From Tanypteryx hageni (Eukaryota; Arthropoda; Insecta; Odonata; Petaluridae): a stretch of DNA of 64,000 nucleotides. This document shows positions 11,540 to 24,936 of the stretch, one piece after another. The stretch covers positions 129,972,470-130,036,469 of the forward strand of contig CM054114.1 in assembly GCA_028673005.1 (NCBI GenBank), read 5' to 3'. A model generated the notes under the pieces. That model searched no databases, was not told the origin of the DNA, and saw only the letters and a program-made list of their open reading frames with translations. Both the position numbers and the translations under genes were made by a program. Positions within the stretch are counted from its first letter, which is position 1. Each line of letters begins with the position of its first letter.

Positions 11540-12200
11540 ACCTAGGTAAAACAGGCAGGGAGACAGGGAGAGAGCAGAGGAAGAAGATGAAGAGAGGGAG
11601 GAGCGCCAGCAATCTCACAACACTCGACCCCATTTGACCGCGGTGAGAACGCGGAAATTAGCAACAACGCGCGGAGCAGATCCGGGAAATGAAGCACAGG
11701 GAGGAGTAAAAGGAAGCAGCGGGAACAGGTATGAGCCATAACAAAGGGTGCTGGGAAGGTTGGGGTTTTTGTGAGGTTGGGAAGGGAAGAGAAAGAAAGG
11801 GAACTCGGGCTTTTTCGCCCTAACGCGCGACAGGTGGGCATAAAAATGTGGGGTGGCCGCCGTTTCCCCACAAGGGGGAGAAAAAGAACAAAAGGCCCCT
11901 TTTCAAATCCCCATGAATGTCAGGTTCACGGCTTAGGGTCGACTGAGAGATATGAGGAGGTGGGGAAGGTCGTTAGATGTATATACGAAGGGAGAGGGGT
12001 TCGTCGAGTGAAACCTCTCTCTCGCCTTCCATTTCCCTATAGGGTCCCTCACAATCGGATCCCGACGAAATAAGTTTTTACGCCGTGTGGTTTTTTTATG
12101 CGGAGGTCGGAACTCTTGGAGATTCTTTTTCTGCTTGGCGTGCGGATCCCGCCCGTCAATATTCTTGTTGCCTCGTGGTGTGTTTTCGGAGATAAAAAAC
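11540..12200. other. GC-richer patch without a recognised gene
   Basis: Base composition shifts toward G/C with several CpG-containing words (CGCGGTGAG, ACGCGCGGAGC, GACCGCGG). Overlapping frames of about 90-109 codons exist on both strands, but their products are low-complexity and match no family I recognise. It could be a regulatory patch or a remnant. There is no direct evidence for either. Confidence 0.3.
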
Positions 12201-12440
12201 AAAAATACCTGTGATTTTCTTTCTGTCTAATGTGCCGTATAAAGCGTTCTTTTCGGCACGGCCCTTTTCGTTTTTATTATAAGATGTTTTGCTATTTTTT
12301 AGGTGAAAATTTCACGGTAAAATCCGTGTTGAAAATTGACAAAGATTTTTCCTATACTATTTTAGGACGAAAAATCTAATGTCTAGCAATCACTAGCATA
12401 AAATAGAGTTCGCATATGTTATAATGATAAGGCTTAGGGT

Positions 12441-12926
12441 CAGTGCCGCGTTTACTTATAGGCTCACTAGGCTTGCGCCTAGGGACCCCAAAAGTTGAAA
12501 TATTTTTCTGAGTTTTATTAACATATCACTATCGTAAAAAAAGAAATACAGAGAAAATTAATGCAGTAAAACAGGTCATACCATTTGCAACGATTACAGT
12601 GTCATTAAAATGTCAATCAGTCACACCCTATCGACGCGATCTTAACAAAATCTGTTTATCATCGGCAAGTTTGAATTGTCGAAGTAACGTGAGGGCAATT
12701 TAAGAAATATGTATATAATAAATAAATAATGAGCAGACTGCTGCTTATTATTGTAAGATTATAATTTAAAATGATGTAAAGAAAAATGCTTCGCCAAATC
12801 TGGCATTGTCAGGAAAAAATAAAAAGTTCCATTTTGTCTACTATTTTGTAGCAGTAGGGACCCTACTGTAGTTGCCCTAAAATCCCACAGCGCTTTAAGG
12901 CCCCAACTGATCTAAACGCGCCGCTG
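12441..12926. mobile_element. Non-autonomous hAT element with target-site duplication
   Basis: The ends are CAGTGCCGCGTTTA and TAAACGCGCCGCTG, which are imperfect terminal inverted repeats with the CAGNG start usual for hAT. They are flanked by CTTAGGGT on the left and CTTAGGGC on the right, an 8-bp duplication matching at 7 of 8. The element is 486 bp and contains no transposase frame. It has CTAGG/GCCTAGGGACCCC-like GC words near the left end and GTAGGGACCCTACTG near the right end. Confidence 0.85.
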
Positions 12927-13414
12927 CTTAGGGCTCGTAAACTATTGTTCCTGAAAAAGTAAAAGATACATAGCCACTTTAAGTATCAGAATTGAATTAA
13001 TCTTGCACGATTAGCTTGGATAAGAAATCTTTGGAAGTAATTTCGTTGGATCGAGCTAAAAGTTTTTATAGCTAATTTTAAGAATTTGATCAGCCGTAAG
13101 TAGAAATAATTTTGATGAAAAAGTATCTAATCGATTCGGAATTTTGTTCAGTTTTGGCTCGGCCTGATTGTTGGAAACATAAATGAGCCCTTTGTAAATC
13201 AATTTACTTTGTAGAGTTCAGCAGGAATTTAAAAATTACACTTTTTGATTATTAAAATTGTTAAACAAAATTATCCAAACAAAACTTATGATGCCTACTT
13301 TCCCAAATTTCATAACTTAGCGTTATAAAACATAAAAAATACATTGGAACGGAAAACTAAATTAATCGCGCGTATTTGTGTTGCGAAAATAACTCGTGTA
13401 CGTATGTACTAGAC

Positions 13415-13741
13415 CAGGGGTCGGCAACTTTTTCTGCATGGCGGGCCACATTTGCAGTTGTAAATGTTTCGGAGTCAAGAAAGCCTCGGCGGGCCGGATG
13501 AGCGAATAAATCGGAAGTTTTCTAGAGATTCTGTGATTTCATACGAACTAAATCAAGTCAACGTAATTTACTAGCGTTAAAACTTCACCAGAAAAGGCTT
13601 TGAGACCATAATTTTATTAAAAAAATATAAAATTGCCCATGAGAAATTTTCCTGATCACTTTTTCATTACAGCTTTGCGGGCCGCATAAAGCGTTCTCGA
13701 GGGCCGCACGTGGCCCGCGGGCCATTGGTTGCCAACCCCTG
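13415..13741. mobile_element. Non-autonomous hAT element with perfect 8-bp TSD
   Basis: The termini are CAGGGGTCGGCAACTTTTT and GGTTGCCAACCCCTG, a clear inverted repeat. The flanks are TACTAGAC on both sides (13407-13414 and 13742-13749), a perfect 8-bp target-site duplication with central TA, as reported for Buster-type hAT elements (nnnTAnnn). The 327-bp body has GGGCCGCA/GGCCCGC words near both ends and no coding frame. A truncated relative is at about 39880-39945. Confidence 0.95.
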
Positions 13742-13749
13742 TACTAGAC

Positions 13750-15205
13750 TATACTAAATCCGTGACCAACAATAGACGTTGCAATGGCAATACTTGTATT
13801 GAGCGATTAAAGCTACAAAAACGCCAGTATTTAGCGTAATTCGAAGAAATACGATCAATAAGCAAACTTCTAAGATAAAATTTAGAATATCCATTCCTTT
13901 ACTCAGAGAATATTACAAATCCCGCTCCGACATTACAATTCTAAGCTATATGAATGTGGAAGAGAAAATTACCCTGTACCATGGATTTCAGATTTCCCAT
14001 GCAAATCAAATGGAAAGTATAGTTCCTAAAATCGAACCCCTAACTTGCAATATTCGTAATAAGAACTATCCTCAACAGTTCGGCCCCAGTAGCAAGAGAT
14101 TTCTACGAAGTGTCATGAGAATAGGTGTATTGGTTCAAACGTTAATTAGGGGACAAACGGATAGACCGATACAACGAAGAAACTATAAGCCTATTTCCAT
14201 TCTGGAAGGTAGGCTAAAAATAGTTAATATCATTAATAGAGTTATATTTTGCGAAAAAAGAAATTGATTCTCTTGCTGCATAAACTATGAATAAAAGGCT
14301 TTATTATTAAATTGACTTAATAGCATAGTAGGACGAGCTCCCTAATTATTGGACCCCTGCAGAGAAAGCTGATGGCCGATTTTTGAACAAAATTAAACCC
14401 TGTAGCGTTAGCGTTCTTCCAACGTTCCCATTTGTGTCAACGCTTTGTATTCAAGGTAAAATACACATTAGAAAAACAACATAACTAATATAGATAGGTA
14501 TTTTGTTTTTGGATGGATATAATGACAAAAACTATAAATAATGTTGGGGAACATTATTTTTATACTCGAGATAATTTAAATATCATTTATATTTTTTAAA
14601 ACTTCAAGCGAATTTTATGACAGAAATGTATGATGAATTGCAGATACGATGGACATGAATCATCTTTTAAATGAATCCAAGGGCAACTTTAATTTCTTAA
14701 ACCGACGGAATGAACCTGATTTAAAAGCATCGCGCAAAATTGGGTTTTAATCCCTGAAGATGATCGCAATTTCCTCCATGCTAGAGATCGAACGGCCTGA
14801 ACTAAATATAACCAAATCATCCGCCTTGACGGCATTTTAAACAGGTTTAGTCACTGTTATACGGGGATCGTCTCCGGCAAGAAACGTTTATGATTTTGAA
14901 AGAAGATCAAAAGAACGGAAGGAAGGCAACCGTTCTCGAATAAACGCTCCGAACATTGGAAGAAACTCCCATCGCATCGCCTCTTTCTCTTGCTCTTCCT
15001 CCTCCATCCCACCTGTTAGACCAATCCGCGATACGTGATAATGGCTCTCCACGGGTGAAAGAAAGAGGCCTGGGAGATCGAGCGGGTCGAAAAAGGGGCG
15101 AAGAAAGACTTCTAAAAGGGCGATGGAAGGGATAAATTGGAAAAGAAAGGAAGGTAAGGATGGAGTGAACGGGGAAGGAGGAATAAGGGGCTTCATTTGA
15201 GATCC
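13750..15205. other. AT-rich DNA, no recognised gene
   Basis: A 105-codon plus frame (13950-14267) includes a GGACAAACGGATAGACCG islet of the dispersed repeat and has no protein family signature. Overlapping minus frames at 14888-15245 are Pro/Ser/Arg-rich and look incidental. Confidence 0.4.
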
Positions 15206-15210
15206 TAGGA

Positions 15211-15310
15211 CAGTGATGGCGATCCTTTTCTAGCTCGCGTGCCAAAATTACCTTAGTAAGAGAAGATTTGCCTCTTCGCGTGCCAGTATCATAAAAAAAT
15301 CATGTTTATT
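15211..15310 (+). mobile_element. hAT-like left-end relic
   Basis: CAGTGATGGCGATCCTTTTC followed by TAGCTCGCGTGCC resembles the left terminus of hAT elements that begin CAGTG(A/G)TGGCGA. No matching right end was found downstream, so the boundary at the right is arbitrary and the copy is probably truncated. Confidence 0.45.
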
Positions 15311-15782
15311 CGTAGAATGTAGCATATAGTATGTATTTTCCCACACAGGAAGAAATATATACTAAATGATGCAAATGATATACCAAAAATAAAGTAAGAA
15401 ATATAGTTTTTTTATTTTTTATAGAAGTCTTTTTACAAATCGCGCATATTCAAGACTTTACAAATAATATTAAACGCTAACGAAAAATAGGTTACATTAA
15501 AAGATAATGTTATCTATTTAGAATAAAAATAGGTATCTCATGAAAAATCATTATACGTAAAAACGATTTAATAAATGACGTAAATGAAGTAATGAAGAAG
15601 ATGTATGTCATGAAAGGAGTGTTCAAAGGCCGAAACTTCCGTCTGACAAATTCCAGTTAAAACTTATCAGATATTAACGATAGAGTAAAATGTCAAATAC
15701 TAAATTTTGTGGTGATGCATATTGACCCGCCGACGAGTAATCATAATATAACCGATGGTATAATAAAGCGACATCCGAAGAA

Positions 15783-16274
15783 CTTAAAAAATCCGAAAAA
15801 TTTCAAAAATCCAAAAAATAAAAATTCAAAGCATTTAAAAAACTCGCAAAATGTCAAAAATTAAAAAAAATGTCAAAAATTAAAAAAAAATCCGAAAAAT
15901 TTCAAAAATTCGATAAAAGTCAAAAATTCGAAAAATTTCAAAAATTTGAATAATTTCATAAATTCGAAAAATTTCAAAAATCCGAAAAATACTTAAAAAA
16001 TCAAATTATTTCAATAACTTGAAAATTTTCAAAAATCGAAAAATATAAAAAATTCGAAGAATTTCAAAAACTCGAAAAATGTCAAAAATTCAATAAATGT
16101 CAAAAATCGAAAAAAATCCAAAAAATTTCAAAAATTCGAAATTTTTCAAAAATCCGAATAATTTCAAAAATTCAAGAATCCGAAATATTAAAAAAAATCG
16201 AAAAATTTCAAAAATTCAAATAATTTCAAAAATTCGAAAAAATTTCAAAAATCCGAATAATTTAAAAAATTTGA
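15783..16274 (+). repeat. AT-rich minisatellite, ~17-18 bp unit
   Basis: Tandem, imperfect copies of a unit close to AAAAATTCGAAAAATTTC, with CCG/TCG/TCA variants at one position. It runs almost 500 bp. The frame from 16097 translates to a periodic Lys/Asn/Phe/Ile peptide purely because of the repeat. Units are too short and too variable for a CRISPR. Confidence 0.9.
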
Positions 16275-16279
16275 AGCTT

Positions 16280-19200
16280 TTAAGATGGAATGTGACCGTC
16301 ATTATTTAGTGGGTGGTTGGTTCCCAAAAATCACAAAGCCAGTGTCGCAGTAGGATAAGGTTGCCTTGGGATGTCAACTTAGGTTATTTACGTCTGTTGA
16401 GGGCGTAATTTTGTTTGCTGAACAGGGAAGAGTAATATTCTGACAAATTTCCACAATTTCTCTAGTTATTTAAGTGCAAATTGTATGTATGGCAATTAGA
16501 GGTTTTCATATTTCCTGTATTATTCTAGTGCTCCTAAAAATTTCCTTTTAGTATGATGATGAGGATTTAGCTCTATGATCCAAATTACGTTTACGATACA
16601 CAGAAGAATTTTCCATGTACTTGAGCTATCGTTAATATTTGTTAACTTAGTAAACGTAGCATTTTTCTCAAAATAAATTTTACAAAGTAAAAACATTGTT
16701 GAAGAATTATTAATATGAAGACTACCCGAAACCACGATATGACTCATTCTCTGATTTAAGGCGTTCCATACTTAATTTTATGATTGAAAATTTTAATTAG
16801 ATATTTTCTGTTAAAAAAGAAAATGAGTAAAGAATTTTTCGTTAAAATGCTGCTAGATTGTATACAATACAAAATTTCCAGATGGTACGTTTTGAAAAAC
16901 TAGTTTTTGGCTTATTTAATGCGCAGAAAATTAAATTGAAAAAATTATTGAGCAGTGGAATAACATCGAATATAAATAAAATGCATTGAATGTTAAATTT
17001 AAAAATAAGTTAGTAAGCACAACTTTTGACTTTTAGCAAAAAAATGCGCTCGTAACTATTTTAGTATTCAAACGTTTGAATATACACCCTATGTATCACA
17101 TATACAAGTTGGTCGTCCTCAGTTTTTCAAATAAAGTTTTCCCTTGATCGTATAACTTTTGAGTAAACCAATGATTATCACTGATACAAGACATTCGTCG
17201 TCAGTGGCAGTGTGGAGATCGTTATATCTAATAAAATTACATAAAACCCTATTATCACCGCGGGCGACTACTTCTTATTTCGAATGCTTATTTAAAGATT
17301 TACTAAAACGTTTAATGTTGGCTGGAGTTATGAGTATCGTTTATTTGGACTAGTGTCTGAGAAAGGAGAAACATGCCTTAGGCATACATGCGGAAGGATA
17401 AGAGACATATGGAGGGATTTACAATCCAAAAGTTCTAAGTAAACGTGGAAGATTGCGGGCGGTTACGTCATGGATCAATATTTTAGTACCTCTGAGCTTG
17501 TTATCTGTGTACATATTTTATCAAATCTCTATGGGATTTTGTGGGTTTTGCTTCCATTTGATCTGTTTCGAATATAATAAATGATATGAAAGAGGAGATA
17601 GAGTTAGGACGAGAACGTTGGTACTAATAACAGTAAAGTGAAAATAGTAAATTAATAAATATTCTAATTCGTCTCTCGAGTCTTTCCCAGAATCCTCCAA
17701 TATTTTATTCTATTCCTAGAAAACGTATCAGATATTGATTAATATTCATCACTAATAGTAATATCTAATCTAATGTATCCAAAGAAACTTAATTTCTAAG
17801 TAAGGGCGGCTTAACAAGCTTCCTTATATATTTTATATTTGTTTGATATGATATTGTCAGTATGATTTAATAGGCTCTCTCATAATATGGGGGAGGTGTT
17901 CGCGCTATACTTTACATTTTGCAAATATAAGTTTTTCGCATTTTAAAACAGGAATCTAAAAAAATATTGTCATAACCTTGAGGAAACAATCCTTTCAGAG
18001 ATAGTGGCGTTGTTTACAACCCCATGAATTTTCATTTTCACCAGAAAGTAGAGTTAACGTCCGTTATTTGTATTCCGTTATAATTATGCAAAATTTCGTT
18101 ATATCAGTGAGAGATTACATGCATTAGTCACCGTGTAGGATAACAGCGAATAGATACATAAGGTAGCGTTGTAAAAATTAAGGGATATCGCTCCATTTCC
18201 TCTTTATTCCCTTTCGTTATTTATATCCGTCTTGTACCAAAAGGATTGGCAAATTATCTTCTCGTTTACCGCTATCTATGCTGAATCAAGTAATCTTCCC
18301 GTTTAAGGGGAGAGTGTATGATATTAAAAATGAAAAGGCACTCGAGGATATTAATAAAAAGGGTTGAGTTTTTCTCGAAAACTGTCATAATTCCTCTATA
18401 AAAGAGGGAAATTTTGGGATTTGAAAAGTGGACACCCAGGAAAATTACGGTGATTTTCGGTGGTTGGCGTGACAAGAAGTTAAAACGCTTGACGTGACGC
18501 AATGAATCCGTCGCGTGCGATAACTCGTGGGCTTAGTAGCACGGAAATGCCCATTCTCTCTGTCAAAACTCCAAAAAAATTCTGTTTACACACACATACA
18601 CAATCGTGATTGTTTTAAAATAATGAACGTTGTGAGAATAGCAGAACTTCCGGAAGACATAAATCAAATTCGAAAGTTTCAGCTAAAATTAAAATTTTTA
18701 TTTTACTTGATATCATATCAAAAGCGCGATTATCGTGTAGCTATGAGATCGTTCTTAGAAATTTCTGTTCGATTAGTTGTTGAAAAATATAACAACGAAA
18801 AAAGTTTTAAAATAATAACTATGAATTATTTATATAAAAACATTTCTAAAATGTTTGTATTTTCATATGTATGAGTGTATGTGTCATTTCATAGTAAAAA
18901 ACTTTTAATTATTGTCATATATTTACCCTAACCTTTCAAAAATACATTTTAAAACCATATCAGCTTTTTTATACGCACCTTAAATACACTCTATTCAACA
19001 TTTTGTGATAATTGTTTCATAAATGTCCAATGCATTACCGGGAATAAAAGGGTTCTTAAGAGCTTATTTCAGTGGAAGAATATTTTGAAAGTTTCATAAT
19101 ATTTTGATACCAATAACGGTAGCGTATGTCGGTGTGCAGCCTTCTTCTCTTCGCGGAAAAGACATTCGTAGTGCTTATTAAGAAAAGAGCCACACGCCCG
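16280..19200. other. AT-rich DNA, no recognised gene
   Basis: Only short chance frames (60-115 codons) without conserved motifs. No bounded mobile element was recognised in this stretch. Confidence 0.4.
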
Positions 19201-19211
19201 TCCCTTTAGAC

Positions 19212-19470
19212 CAGCAGTCGGAAACCTGCGGCTCATTATCTGCATGTGGCTCTTTCGAGGTTTTCGTGCGGCTCTTTCTATCAGATAAATCCCCTGGAAT
19301 TCATTCGTGACTTAAACGCCCGAATTATATTTATTAATATTTTAAATATGAAATGAACTTTGAAAATAAATTTCGTCTCGTTCACCTGAGTTGCGTCTCC
19401 TCTTATGTCGAATCTTACACTGAATTTGAAAAAAGTGGCTCTAACTTGTTAATTCGGTTGTTGACCTCTG
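19212..19470. mobile_element. Degenerate hAT element
   Basis: The left end is CAGCAGTCGGAAACCTGCGG and the right end is GGTTGTTGACCTCTG, still recognisable as hAT inverted termini (compare CAGGGGTCGGCAAC at 13415). The flanking octamers are CTTTAGAC and ATCTAGAG, 5 of 8 identical and both with central TA. GCGGCTC words repeat near the left end. There is no transposase. Confidence 0.65.
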
Positions 19471-20962
19471 ATCTAGAGCATAGGTAGCTGCCGAATCAAT
19501 AAAGGTAGAGCACGTTCTAAAAGTCAGGTGTAGCATAATTTGTTGTCGACCATCTGCCCGTTCGTATTTGTAAGCAGTGCGCGTCGCACTGATAAACATG
19601 CCACAAAATAATTTTTGTGGCGCTATCTCCGATTCAGTCGTTTGTGACAGCAACTTTAAAATAAATATATTAAAAAGCTAATCGGGTTGTAATAATTTTT
19701 TTCCCCTCTTGAATGTAGAAAGTAATACATATTTTATTTCGTACAAACCCGTAAACGTAATAATAATATATAACAATTAATATTATTACTTGACGACTAA
19801 TTTATTTTCGATTGTAAGGATAATAATAAATTTCATTATTTAGCATTCAGATTTTCAGATGTAATGTCGGTAATATGAACTAATTATTACTCGCCTAACA
19901 CCATAGCACTTCCGATTCAAAAGCGATTCCTTTTGCGTTTTTTTTAATCTTCGGCGATTTCTCGAAACCATTTCGAGGGATATAAAATTCCTTCAAAATA
20001 AACTCTATAGGGAAAATCTCTCTCGAATAAAGTGGGACTCGGAAATTCCTGCCGAAATGAGAAAGGGAAGAGACGTAGGCAACTTCTGTGTCCCCGGAGA
20101 AATGGAATCGGCATTTCTCTTCCTCCTAGTCCGTGACGCGTGGCAAAGATTCGAGATAAATAGAATTGCCTGAAAAGGACTCCAGACGGGAACGAGGAGT
20201 ACTAGGAGTTCCTTTGTGGCGGTTGATGGGAGGATTGGAGAGGGAGAGGCGAGGAAAAGCGGGTAATAGAGACCCAAATGGGGTTTTTTCCCTTCAAATC
20301 CCACGGGTTTTCGCAGTAGGAAAAGCTGACAATAGATCACGCTTTGAATAGGAAGGATTCCCGTCACCAGGGAAACGGGAAAATCGTATAACATATATAA
20401 AAGGCCATATTCAAATAACCGATAGGGTAGAGTACATTTTGCGTGAAAAAATTAGACAAGTAATAATGATAAATTGAGAAAAATGTCAAATGACAACAGA
20501 AAAAAATGCCTCGTATAGAAGATATAGACGTGTGCCGTAAGGGTACAACAACTTAGTGAATCAGTTGCCGATTTTAGTTACAAACTAAACATCCTGAGCA
20601 AAATTTCGCCGATAATTCATTCGTAAAATAATTATTATTATTCGGTAAATTACCGTTGAATTTGGCTAGTTATAGCTACGTCTTACTTAGCCATTTCAAG
20701 GCTAAATAGCCTAAATAATTTTGAATTGTTAACCAGTATTCGTATCCGCTGAATAATCTTTTAAACATAACCCAAATTACCGGGGGCTTTAGATTGACAA
20801 AAAAACTCTACAAAATCATAGGTGGATATATTTCGCCGATTGACATAAGTTCAAGTCTAGAAATGAAAGGAATAGATGACCCAGATGAAATATTTGAATA
20901 GCAAAAATATTTAAGTGCTAGAAAAACACGTTATTTTTAACTCTTTTTCGGATATGCACTCC

Positions 20963-20996
20963 TTCGCCCGAATAAAAACAATTATTTATCTATCCT
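20963..20996 (+). repeat. TATC-tailed retroelement-like 3' end
   Basis: TCGCCCGAATAAAAACAATT followed by ATTTATCTATCC is the plus-strand counterpart of the end at 11302-11390. It is short, so only the terminal part survives or is recognisable. Confidence 0.5.
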
Positions 20997-21788
20997 TTTG
21001 AGTAATTATAAATATTAACTGATGTGGTTTTCTCAAACATTCAACAGTTGCAGGATTTAGCAATCATTTGTACCACGAACAATATAAAAAGTATCTTCAG
21101 TATAAATTCGCCGCTTAAATTTGAGAGATGATTGGTTTAATCTACACTAAAATATTAATTCCAAGCGAATGCGCAGAGGATGTATCGATAAGGACAAAGT
21201 ATCGATATTTAAAAAAGCTATCGAAGTCGAACATTTTCGACCGCGTCCCAAATCCTCTACATTAGATGGATTCCTTCCGAAAAATTTTTCGCAAAAGGTC
21301 ACGCCCGTTTTTTGAGGGCATGGGAGAAAACGGTCGATGCCCAGACCTTCGTTGCACGTTATTTGAAAAGGCCTATGCAAAGAAAAATTTCTCTCGTTTT
21401 CTTTTATCTCTTTAAAGAGCGAATGCTATATGAAGTCACGCACGCGCATGCACAATTGCACGCCACATTTCAAAGGTTCCCTTTGATTCTGGTTTCCATT
21501 CATCCCAATTCCTATTTTTGGGTCCTAATTAGAAAGCTCCGAACTCTTACCTTTGAATTCTTTCCGCATAGCGGTTTAGATACGAAAATGGCATTGTCGA
21601 TGAAGAATTTTAAACGAATGACATGATTTAAATTCTTTTTCAGCCGAAATCGCCTACTTCGTTGTAATAGACTAGGTAATGTAGTTAGCGTTATGTGGGA
21701 TGCATACGATTCAGGGGGGCGGTTGTATGATCAATCGTACGTATTTAATTCAAGGGAGATTATCAGGCTCCTCTTTTGCCTGAAAAAA

Positions 21789-21906
21789 TTCAAGAACAAG
21801 TACTTCAAAAATAATAATAGCCACAACTAGGTTATAAAAAACTATACCCTTGTTGTGGCTATTGGATATATCCGAGACAAGTATTTTTTAAGTGCTTGTT
21901 CTTGAA
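21789..21906. mobile_element. Small foldback MITE
   Basis: A 118-bp inverted repeat. The left side, TTCAAGAACAAGTACTT with AATAGCCACAAC further in, is matched by the right side, GTTGTGGCTATT with AAGTGCTTGTTCTTGAA. It is almost entirely palindromic with a short centre. A relative with the same TTCAAGAA(C/T)AAG(C/T)ACTT ends is at 33086-33186, so this is a family. Confidence 0.8.
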
Positions 21907-21999
21907 GTCGGTATTTATTGTTCCGCTTGATCATTTGGTACTGACTTATTGGTCGATGCCCATTAGCTGGGTTAACGGGTCATAAACAATGAATGAAAA

Positions 22000-24880
22000 T
22001 TATGGGATTTTATTATTTAATTTAAAATAGCCTTAGGTTTCTCAACCTGGATTCCCTATTTATAATCATAATCATCAATCCAACGAAGATTTATCGAGCT
22101 CTCCTAGTTGCTGAAATAAAATTGAAAAACTATCTCTTCAGTAGCCATAAAAACCGGATGCGTATTTCGACTACAATGCAACCTCATTCCTGATTCATTA
22201 TTTGTAGGTTCTAAAAATAACATAGTTTGCCAATTTATGTAGCCCTTTTTATCTCGTTTAACTTGCATTTCCTTTCGAATAAAAAATGTTCTCTTTTCTT
22301 TTTGAGAGGGTATTAGAAATCGAGTTTCGTTTTGATAAACGATATACTGTTATTTTACCACTCGGTCCCTATCCTTCAAAGGTCTATCCAAGCCATATCA
22401 GAAGCTTTTAGGCTGATTCGTTCACTAGAAAAATAAAAATTATTTCCCTTTTATTTCGCTGCACTTTTATTTGCGTAGTCTGCGCAAGTTGCCAAGGGTG
22501 GATACTTTTAAAATTGGCCGTGCACGAAATGTGGATTTGTTGAGAAAACCAGGAATGTTCCCTTGAAAGAATTCATCGACCGGAACCAGTGTGCGGCAAG
22601 CATCACGCAGACGATTTCTGGCACTCTTGTTCTAAAGAGAAATAATTTTGAACCTTTAATTGCGCCATGTTCTCCCGAGCGTTTCTCAAATGCCATAATT
22701 ATCACTAACAGAAGTTCAGACGTTGTAAATTGCGTTAATAATAAGATTTTATCTCCAGGACGTAAAATATTTGGTACCTATATATTTAATCGCGAAATAA
22801 GTAAAAAATTATCTATCTGGTGCATTTCCTTGTAGCACGATTAATAACATTAAATTGAAAGAAAACATAGTCCTTCAGTAATTTGAACGCAAATGATAAT
22901 CTTGTATTGTGTTTTTAAAGATAACATGCTTGAATGAGTTCGCCCATTTAATATTCGGTGCACCTTTTAAAACAGTTGTATCTCTAAAGATAAGATGAGA
23001 CTGTTTGAATTAAATGGGATACTTCCGTTAACATTTCCTCTGCTTTATACTCAAGGCGCAGAATGAGATGGTTTATTATATTTAATTGGTTTCACTAGGA
23101 CCTAAGATGTCCTACCCATGATGATTTTACTGACTCAATTTCATTTTCTATCACCGTCCATTTAAAATAAAAGACAGGCGAGCTTAGTAAACATGAAAGG
23201 CACATCTTTAAAACTCCGAACAACGTAAAAGTTTGGTATATATGTAAAATTCTGATCTCAGAACTTTCTTAAAATATCATTCATTAAGAGGGGGAAATAT
23301 CTTTGAATTTGCGATGAATTTTAGCAAAAAAATCCATTGAAAAAAACTGGCGACACGGTTAAAGATCTCAGACTGTATCGACGACAAAGAATCAGGGACA
23401 AGTTTTTCATTGCCGCCAAATGCGTACTGTTACCGCAAGAGCCACACGAAAAAATCAATTTAGAAACTTTGAGAGCTAATGCCATGCATGTTCTCCGCTC
23501 GGACACTACATTCATCCCCTCGTTTCGTGAAAACCTCGGGGTCCTTTTTTGCGCGCATGTCTCGTTTCTAGTTTGCCTTCTCGTTTATCATCGTTTTAAG
23601 CGGGAGCGGTCCTCGGACGCCCTCTCTCCTCCTTCCGGGACATTTCGGCAGCTTCTGTTGCCCTCTGACCTACCACCCCTCCCTCCGTCCACACCTATCC
23701 ATCTCCTCCCCTTCTCGCCCTTCCACAACACCTTCTAATTCGTCGAATAATTCTGTCAGGTAGTCGCGCGTTTTTTCCCAATCAAGCACTAGACGAGAGT
23801 GTCCTAGGCAGTATATTAATGAGATAACTGGAAAATATTTGGTTGCCAGATAAAATTTTAATATTGTCAAATCTTTAACAGATTTTGATTTTTGAGAGAA
23901 ATTTTCTAATTTAAAAAATCGACTTTCTCTGGGATTTTGGAATATAATCCAACAAGGTTTCGACAGTAGCATTTGCAAAGTTTGACTTCTGTCAATGGCT
24001 TTCACAATTTTCACTATGTACTGCACAGTTGGGTAATTATCCTAAGCTAATGAAATGGCTGCCAGATACCAGTTTATCTGATTCTGTTGGCGAATCGATA
24101 AATGCGATCTTATACCAATAAGCTGAATTTTTTTGTAGCATGCATCGAAAAAACACATCTATAACTGTATAAATGATATTTTTGCCCATCGTTATTGTTT
24201 ATATTGTTTATCGTGAATTGTATTGCAAGGTATGGAGGCGCAATTGCCTGTTTATGATGGAAAATCAATGAAAAAAGTGAAATCAACGCTTCCGTTTTTT
24301 GGTGGAAAATTTCCATTTTATAGGGGCATGACCGTATAATATCTAATTACGCTGTGAAAAGGTTAAGTAATCTGTATCAAGCTTGTTGAGTGAATTTGTG
24401 GTTCGTAATGATATTTTTGGAAAAGGTCAGAGTCTGATGACTTGTAAATTGTTATATCAGAAATGCAACTAGGTATTTGATCATATAATAGGCATATTAG
24501 CCTTTGGAAGTCTGTCTGAACTTGATGACTTGTACCAATTCGTAAAAGACAGTTTCAATATTATATAATTTAGTGAAAGAAATTGTACGCTACACGGCTG
24601 GAACTGATTTGACATTGGGTTTGCCAGGACATCTAAAGAAAAGCCTTATAAATGAATCGCGTATTCTTTTCGTTTGCGCTCCATATTTCCGATGGGATAT
24701 TGTAGAAAATACCATGTAGACTTTGCACTAATGAGAATTTTATAAATTTAATAAAATGTGCAAGGGCAATAATTCCAAACTCTTGCGTAAATATCATATT
24801 ATGAGGTATAAAAAATAGCCTAAATTCATTGAAATATTTAAATTAATTTTTTATCTTAAAATATGAAGCGAAATTTACCC
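22000..24880. other. No recognised gene
   Basis: Mixed AT-rich sequence. The longest frame, 23337-23738 (133 codons, plus), has an unremarkable N-terminal part and a Pro/Ser/Leu-rich tail in C/T-rich DNA. It matches no family I can name, has no clear splice or promoter context, and is left uncalled. Confidence 0.4.
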
Positions 24881-24936
24881 TATTAAATTAATAAAGGTGA
24901 AATAATCCTTTAGCCAAACAATTAGAGGGTTACAAC

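Noticed and set aside
15783..16274. CRISPR-like regular repeats
   Set aside because: Units are only 17-18 bp, have no unique spacers and vary throughout. It is a minisatellite in a eukaryotic context.
23337..23738. 133-codon plus frame
   Set aside because: The N-terminal part looks protein-like, but the C-terminal part is C/T-rich low complexity and no known family fits.
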